Below are positions 58,701 to 64,000 of a stretch of DNA of 64,000 nt, piece by piece. Position numbers and translations under genes: made by a program. How positions within the stretch are numbered: the stretch's first letter is position 1; every line of letters begins with the position of its first letter. The notes under the pieces were generated by a model that saw only the letters and a program-made list of their open reading frames with translations, had not been told where the DNA came from and ran no database searches. This stretch comes from Rotaria sp. Silwood1 (taxonomy: Eukaryota > Rotifera > Eurotatoria > Philodinida > Philodinidae): contig CAJNOP010000125.1 in the NCBI GenBank assembly GCA_905250075.1, forward strand, positions 213,231 through 277,230, in the 5' to 3' direction.

Positions 58701-59960
58701 AAAGATCCAAGAAAAAGCTAATTGATGATGTGTAGATGTTAAATAAAAAATAAGTGTAAAGTCGTACACATTATCTGTAAGAAGAAAAATAAAAATAAAA
58801 AACATGCATATACCAATAGAAAACCATTTACAAGCAAAAGAAATATAAATATATATCAAATCAATCAACTAACCATAATAGGTGGATCATCACAAAAGAT
58901 ATCAAAACAGAACGATTCTGGAGGACCGTATCCATTTGGTAAAATACCCGTAAATAACCAACTTTGATTACCTACAATTTTTAAATTATTAATTCAATAT
59001 AAATCACTAATATCGATTTTACATATGTTTTAACATACCTAAATTTGTACTAGCTTGCCAAATCATTTCCATAGTTTTTAATTTTTGACGTTGTTCAATA
59101 TCTTGATAATCAGCACGACCAAAAAATAAACCATCAAAACCCATCTATCCAATAGTTAATAAGAATATATTAATTAATTCTAAAAGTAAGAAAATAAAAA
59201 AAAAAAAATTCTTACCTGTGATAAAATTGAAGCATGTTCACGTGAATGACCAAATGGATCAATTTGCCAACCAATTTTTGGTCGACCACATTCACCAAAT
59301 TCATTATATAAAAATTCAGCACCTAAACTATGTTGATCAATAATTGAATTATAATGTGTTGATGCTTCATCATTCATACACCAACCACCAGAAATAAATT
59401 CCAAACGACCTAAATTATATTATTATTATTTTTTTTTTCTTTACTTAAAATTCAATATATTATAGTGTACCTTCGTTAACAAAATTTTTTACTTTAGTAC
59501 GTGTTTCATTTGATTGTTGATTCCACCAACGCCAAAAAAAAGCTATTTCAACATAAATAAAACGTCGATCAGGATTTTCTTCAAGTGAATGTATAACAGA
59601 ATCGAGAATATATTGTACACCGGCATGTTGAATATTATTACGAGCTGTTTAAACAAAAGTCTTACTTAAATGTAAACAATAAAATAGAAATAGAACAAAT
59701 ACCTCCATAATAGTATTGATCAACTGTTTTTAACCATCCAACATCATCATGTGTATGTGGAACAATATGAACATTGAGCTTAGTTGGATCACCTAAATTA
59801 CATGCCTATAGGTGATAAAGATCATGTTGAATTTATTGATATATAATATTCTTAAAATTTATCTTACATTATAACCACACCCATTAGATGACTTAATTGG
59901 TACCACAATACAAAGAGAAATAATAAGAAATAGAAATGTACAATAGATCGAAATGTACAT
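55734..59960 (-). CDS. MAN2B1: Lysosomal alpha-mannosidase (GH38), about 18 exons, complete
   Basis: Hydrolyses alpha-linked mannose in lysosomal glycoprotein breakdown. The ATG at 59960 opens a signal peptide ([20 protein letters not shown]). Early exons: 59960-59868, 59805-59703, 59644-59471, 59409-59216, 59144-59039, 58971-58874 and 58585-58514. The last two are about 56431-55857 and 55810-55734. Introns are mostly 50-90 nt. GH38 marks are [20 protein letters not shown] (zinc His and Asp), [12 protein letters not shown] with the nucleophile Asp, [17 protein letters not shown] and [16 protein letters not shown]. The C-terminal beta domains run through [29 protein letters not shown] to [14 protein letters not shown]. 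No internal stop seen; length is about 970 residues, normal for the lysosomal form. The symbol is given by family and is not an orthology proof. A degenerate 3' copy lies at 51.2-52.6 kb. Confidence 0.96.
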
Positions 59961-60533
59961 TGTTCAAAAAAGAAAAGCCACAACTATAATAAATATAATT
60001 GAATATTTATAAAAATTTACAATTGAATAAATTTACCGTTAGTGGATATTATAGAATATAAAAACTACCGGAATTGAATGTATCACAGTTTGATATAAAA
60101 TAAATCTACAAGTTAATAATAATAAACATGAAGTTTTGTCACATAAAATAAATACATTTTCAGAATTTTAATTAAAATAGATAAAAAAAAAAAAACGATG
60201 AATACACAAAAACAAATGAGATAGAAAAAAGACAAAAAACCAATAGATCGGAAGTTTGTTACAATGAGTTGTTTTTTGAACTAATCTTCTATTAAAATAA
60301 ACATTTAATAGCAAATTCTTTTCGATATGATGAAAAAAAAAGAAAATGCATGAAAGATAAAAAAAATTTTTTGTTCGAATGTAACTCTATAGTTTGATTT
60401 CAATTTAATTATCAGTTTCATTTTATCAATTGTAACAAAAAAAATACATTTCATCATATTTTTTCAACAAATAAGAGTTCACATACAAAAAAAAAGTATG
60501 TAAAAAACAAAATCATATCCATATTCCTATTAC
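59961..60533. other. Short intergenic region between JTB-like and mannosidase genes
   Basis: AT-rich. Holds the presumed promoter of the minus-strand mannosidase gene and the 3' end of the minus-strand JTB-like gene. No site recognised. Confidence 0.4.
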
Positions 60534-61025
60534 TCATAAATCATTGTCACCTATTTGTCGTTTTATTTTTTCTACCATTTGTTTATCTAATGTTTTTTGT
60601 CTTGATTGAACACTTACTATTGAAAGTAAACAAATAAAAAGTATAATACCTTCAAATATCCAAAAATTTTGTTTTTGAATATGTATTGGTATTAAACATG
60701 AACGTAATGTTTTTATATTTGATTTAGAACAAATTACAAGTTCTCTATAACCAGTTGGTAAACAACCAATTGCTTTTGAACGACGTTCAAATGATGTACA
60801 TTTTTGACAATATGTTATTATATCAATTGGTTCAGTTTGATAACATGTACTTATTGATTGTTCTTTGTCTATGGAAATATTTGATGAAGAAATAGAATAA
60901 TATGATGTTACAACACGATCAAGTACTGATAATTTTAAATTAGCAATAAATAAAACACTTATTGTTACAAATAAAAGAGCAATAAGACCAAAAATAAGAC
61001 GACGACGTGTTATGAAATCAAACAT
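60534..61025 (-). CDS. JTB: JTB (jumping translocation breakpoint) family protein, complete
   Basis: A single exon of 163 residues from the ATG at 61025. A basic start (MFDFITRRR) is followed by a signal-anchor helix (LIFGLIALLFVTISVLFIA). The lumenal domain carries the JTB cysteine pattern: CYQTEPIDIITYCQKCTSF, AIGCLPTGYRELVICSK, LRSCLIPIHIQKQNFWIFEG. A second membrane helix (IILFICLLSIVSV) leads to a short tail QSRQKTLDKQMVEKIKRQI, which matches the RQxxLDxxxxEKxxxQI tail of animal JTB. The vertebrate protein is linked to mitochondria and cytokinesis; its role here is unknown. Intronless here, and head-to-tail with the mannosidase gene on the same strand. Confidence 0.88.
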   Translation of the reverse strand: MFDFITRRRLIFGLIALLFVTISVLFIANLKLSVLDRVVTSYYSISSSNISIDKEQSISTCYQTEPIDIITYCQKCTSFERRSKAIGCLPTGYRELVICSKSNIKTLRSCLIPIHIQKQNFWIFEGIILFICLLSIVSVQSRQKTLDKQMVEKIKRQIGDNDL

Positions 61026-61127
61026 GAGAAAAATTTTTATCTAGAAATACACAAAAAAAACAAGACTATCTCTTCTAAAAATGAGTTTGATTCAATTATA
61101 CTAATTTCAAGTTCAAACACAAATTAA

Positions 61128-61701
61128 CCCTTTCGCGCCGGGTGTCCCATATATGAGACGGCGAGGTTTTTCATTATATGCTCGACTTCAAGTACAATTT
61201 GATACGAGTATTTGAGAAGTTCTATCTATTACAAGGATAGAAAGACCAATGGGGATGATAGTTTTACAGTAAATATATATTTCTAATGCTTCGTTTCGTC
61301 TGTCTTAAAAAATTGAAAGAAGTAGTTTGTTAAATCTGTAGGACTTGTACTTTGCGCGTTTTGTCTACTGTTCTGCCATCCGTCAGTATCATAGTATAGC
61401 ACTCTCACACATGCGTATTCTATTCACATTTTCTTTTGTTTTGTTTACATGCATGATATTGTATTTACGAGTGCAATGTTGGTTTATGCGTAGTACCATG
61501 TTTTGAAATCTATCATACATTGAAACACTTCTAATAAAGATTATATTATAAAAGGTGAAGATCATTGACTTACAGAATTTCCAGCAATTCAGAAAGCTAC
61601 TTTTCCTTCCAGACGGTCGAGCTTTTTACACATTGTGATAAAACTAATTGTCCATTGGATACGAACACATTTCTTACTGAAAAAACTTCGGCGCGAAAGG
61701 T
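61128..61701. mobile_element. piggyBac-type MITE
   Basis: TTAA (61124-61127) precedes CCCTTTCGCGCCGGGTG, and the right end CGGCGCGAAAGG plus T is followed by TTAA (61702-61705). TTAA target sites with CCC-starting inverted repeats are the piggyBac signature. The terminal match is about 16 bp with one base changed at the right tip. The 574-bp interior has no transposase; a self-complementary GTCCCATATATGAGAC lies just inside the left end. It separates the divergent JTB-like and PABPN1 genes. Confidence 0.88.
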
Positions 61702-61705
61702 TTAA

Positions 61706-62183
61706 TAGAAGAATACATAACAAGATACAAATATAAAACTTTTTTTTTCGACATAGAAGTGATTTTCTAAAGTGTACTTTGTGATTGCACTAATTAGTCA
61801 CACAATGATTTTTTTAAATTCATTCATTTGATCATAACAATGATCAATATTTAAAGGCGTACATTATTGTTCGCATTCGTAAATTTATTATCCAATCAAA
61901 TTCTAATTAGTGAATCTATCTTGAATTTAAATTCAAATTCGAATTATAAAAGTTTAATAATAATAATAATAAACATAAATCAATCTTTTAAAAACTTCAA
62001 AAAAAAAATTTCATAAAAAAAAAATATGTAATCAACCAATCATGACAAAGAACTTGAACTTCATTCATTTCTCTTCATTCATTCAATTTGTTTGTTTGTT
62101 CTTCTTTTATTTCATTATTCCAAAATATTTGTGACGTAAATTTACAAAACATATACGTATATTTCTTATCTATTTAATTAAAT
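61706..62183. promoter_or_regulatory. Upstream region of PABPN1
   Basis: About 480 bp of AT-rich sequence with (TAA)n at 61958-61972, then TTTTATTTC-type runs before the ATG. It should include the PABPN1 promoter; no specific element is recognisable. Confidence 0.35.
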
Positions 62184-62743
62184 ATGGATTTAACAATACA
62201 AAATGGTAATAATAACAATGGACTTCCATTAACAGGTGATGTTATTCTTAGTCCTAATGGTCAAGAACATATTTCAGATTCACTTTTGGATACATCAGAA
62301 ATGGGTGATGAAGCTGATCTTGAATCAATGCGTAAACGTATAAGAGAAATGGAAGAAGAAGCTGAAAAATTAAAACAAATGCAACTTGAAGTAGAAAAAC
62401 AAATGCAATTACCTGGTACACCGGGTACACGTAAGATTTTATTTATTCTATTCAAATAATTATTTATATTTTTTTTTTTTTGATTCATTAATTTAGCTAC
62501 ATTTCCAACAATTGAAGAAAAAATGGACGCTGATCAACGATCAGTTTATGTTGGAAATGTATGTATGAAAAAAAAAACAAAATAAAGAAGTTTAAGATAG
62601 AATTTTTTTTTTGTATATTAATGTTTTTTTGTTTAGGTTGATTATTCAGCAACAGCACAAGAACTTGAAAATCATTTTCATGGTTGTGGTTCTATTCATA
62701 GAGTTACTATTTTATGTGATAAATTTACTGGACAACCAAAAGG
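62184..62743 (+). CDS. PABPN1: PABPN1, nuclear poly(A)-binding protein, exons 1-3 (continues beyond)
   Basis: Binds growing poly(A) tails in the nucleus and sets tail length with poly(A) polymerase and CPSF. Exons 62184-62430, 62497-62558 and 62637-62743 join in phase. Exon 1 gives an Asn-rich acidic start and the coiled coil ([20 protein letters not shown] then [17 protein letters not shown]). Exon 2 gives [16 protein letters not shown], carrying RNP2. Exon 3 gives [36 protein letters not shown], the first half of the RRM. The remaining RRM (GFAYIEF...) and the Arg-rich tail are not found before 64000. The third intron is at least 1.2 kb and holds a repeat element; all other introns are 66-78 nt. 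At 62864-62870 a TAG followed by ATTTG looks like the expected acceptor and GF codon, then sequence diverges. Confidence 0.95.
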
Positions 62744-63499
62744 GTATGAACAAAAACAAAAAAATGATTTCTTTTTAATTTTAAATTAAGTACAAATGAA
62801 ATATCGTACTTTAGAGTATCGAATGTTTGCTTTTTCTTTCTTGAAAATATGTCTTTATGATAGATTTGTAATAGTCCATTAGATACGTTAAACGTTAGGA
62901 TGCATGAAAGTATGACTTAGCTCATTGTCGAGTCCTTATTGGAGTTAGAATATTAATGTCCTAGAGTCAGATTCAATAGCACGATTTTATGCAGATTTTT
63001 TTTTGCCGTTTCCATGCAGTAGCTAACCACAAGAGCAGACATATATTACAAAATAGTCAGTATACAATCAAATAGGTGATCCGAGGCAAATAGTCTCTAG
63101 TTACATGTCTAGCATCGCTCCATAGCTGGTGCTACTCAGTTATGATAGCTCTATGTTTTTAATGAAATTTTTGGTGCATTCTAGTCAGCATTAGGTGCAG
63201 AAATTCAAGTAAATTGATTCCAACGGCAGAAGGACATCTCTCGGGTACGAGTCATTGTACGATTTTTCTAGTCGCAATAGGATCTAGCTAACGAAAGCAG
63301 TCTTACTAGAAAACTAGTTTACCACATAGTTAAGTTGTTCATACTAAGCATATTCGTTTCTTACAATGGAAGTATGTGTGTTGATAAGTGAAAAGATGAT
63401 ACATATTCGGGTCGAACGAAAGCTCTCACCACCAAACTAACAAGGATAAGATATTAGCGACCCTTGGCTTGCCTAGAGGGAGATATTTAAATTTCAAGG
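62744..63499. other. PABPN1 intron 3, proximal part
   Basis: Unlike the other introns this stretch has balanced base composition and no splice site that restores the RRM frame. It may be part of a larger insertion. No open frame of substance. Confidence 0.4.
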
Positions 63500-64000
63500 T
63501 ATGTGAAATTTAGTCATAAAAAATGAATCAAAGAAGGTTTTTTCCACGATTATAAGGACAAAACATAGTGTTGTTTGGGCCGATTATGGGGTTTTTAGGG
63601 ATTCTCTTTCATATGGCTCGAACAACGCCATGTTTTGTCCTTATAATAGTAGAGTGAATTTTTCCTGTAGTTCATAGAACCGACGTTTTCTATCAGCCGC
63701 TGGAAAATTTAACTCTACTATTATAAGGACGGAACATAAGGTTATTCGGGCTAATCTTAGGATTGTCAAAGATGCTCTTTCATATGGCCCGAATAACCTT
63801 ATGTTCTGTCCTTATAGTAGTAGAGTTAAATTTTTCAGTGGCTGATAGAAACCGCCTGTTCTATGAGTTACTGGAAAAATTCACTCTACTATTATAAGGA
63901 CAAAACATGGTATTGTTCAGACCATATGAAAGAGGATCCCTAGAAGCTCCATAATCGTGGAAAAATCCTTCTCTGATTCATTTTTATGCCTAAATTTCAC
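63500..64000. mobile_element. Multi-palindrome element (right end at or beyond window edge)
   Basis: GTGAAATTTAG...GAATCA...AAGG...CCACGATTAT at 63500-63553 pairs with its inverse at 63949-64000. Between them stand serial hairpins of about 110-130 bp, each opening with (ACTCTACTA)TTATAAGGAC and closing with GTCCTTATAATAGTAGAGT. Loop words CTCTTTCATATGG and the arms AACATAAGGTTATTCGGGC repeat in both senses. No coding sequence. A foldback built of tandem inverted units, family unknown. Confidence 0.75.

Noticed and set aside
58677-58868. 63-codon minus-strand frame inside the mannosidase gene
   Set aside because: It lies in the unusually long intron between exons 6 and 7, and is hydrophobic AT-rich sequence without family features.

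Overview
The window is nuclear DNA of a small-genome animal, almost certainly a bdelloid rotifer (genus not resolved; Adineta, Rotaria and Didymodactylos types all fit). Three things point there. The left edge is about 300 bp of degenerate CCCACA/TGTGGG repeat, which I recall as the bdelloid telomere unit, and the same unit recurs inside the window. The genes are AT-rich, with mostly 40-70 nt introns. The gene types are also typical: short divergent class A GPCRs, a five-exon F-box protein, a mucin-linker membrane protein with a sandwich-like ectodomain, and DM9-like repeats.

The left and middle part (1-46 kb) looks subtelomeric and accessory. It opens with telomere-like repeat, then an astacin metalloprotease (692-3070), a truncated GPCR (3263-3984), an intact GPCR (10117-11033) and an F-box protein (16048-19943). 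From 21 to 29.4 kb lies a nested belt of non-autonomous elements with a pogo-type transposase relic. Further on are an intronless P-loop NTPase that may be of foreign origin (31700-32227), a DM9-repeat gene broken by one stop (33617-34198), relics resembling a fucosyltransferase and an ADP-ribosyltransferase, and exons of a type II membrane protein (38216-41089). Between them sit many foldback elements. At least eight are short palindromes whose arms are telomere-like, each running G-rich then C-rich.

The right part (47-64 kb) is ordinary conserved gene space: a 74-aa conserved-looking small protein, a CD225/dispanin protein, a degenerate second copy of the alpha-mannosidase 3' end split by a Tc1-like element, the complete 18-exon lysosomal alpha-mannosidase (55734-59960), a JTB protein, a piggyBac-type MITE, and the first three exons of PABPN1, whose next intron holds a complex multi-palindrome element.

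The strongest unexplained pattern is a set of neighbouring elements, each carrying several copies of its own private palindromic or near-palindromic 8-16-mer, mostly near its ends. Together with the telomere-like palindromes these are the best candidates for something undescribed. All gene models come from reading the sequence by eye. Splice sites were chosen by GT/AG and frame continuity, and no database search was run.
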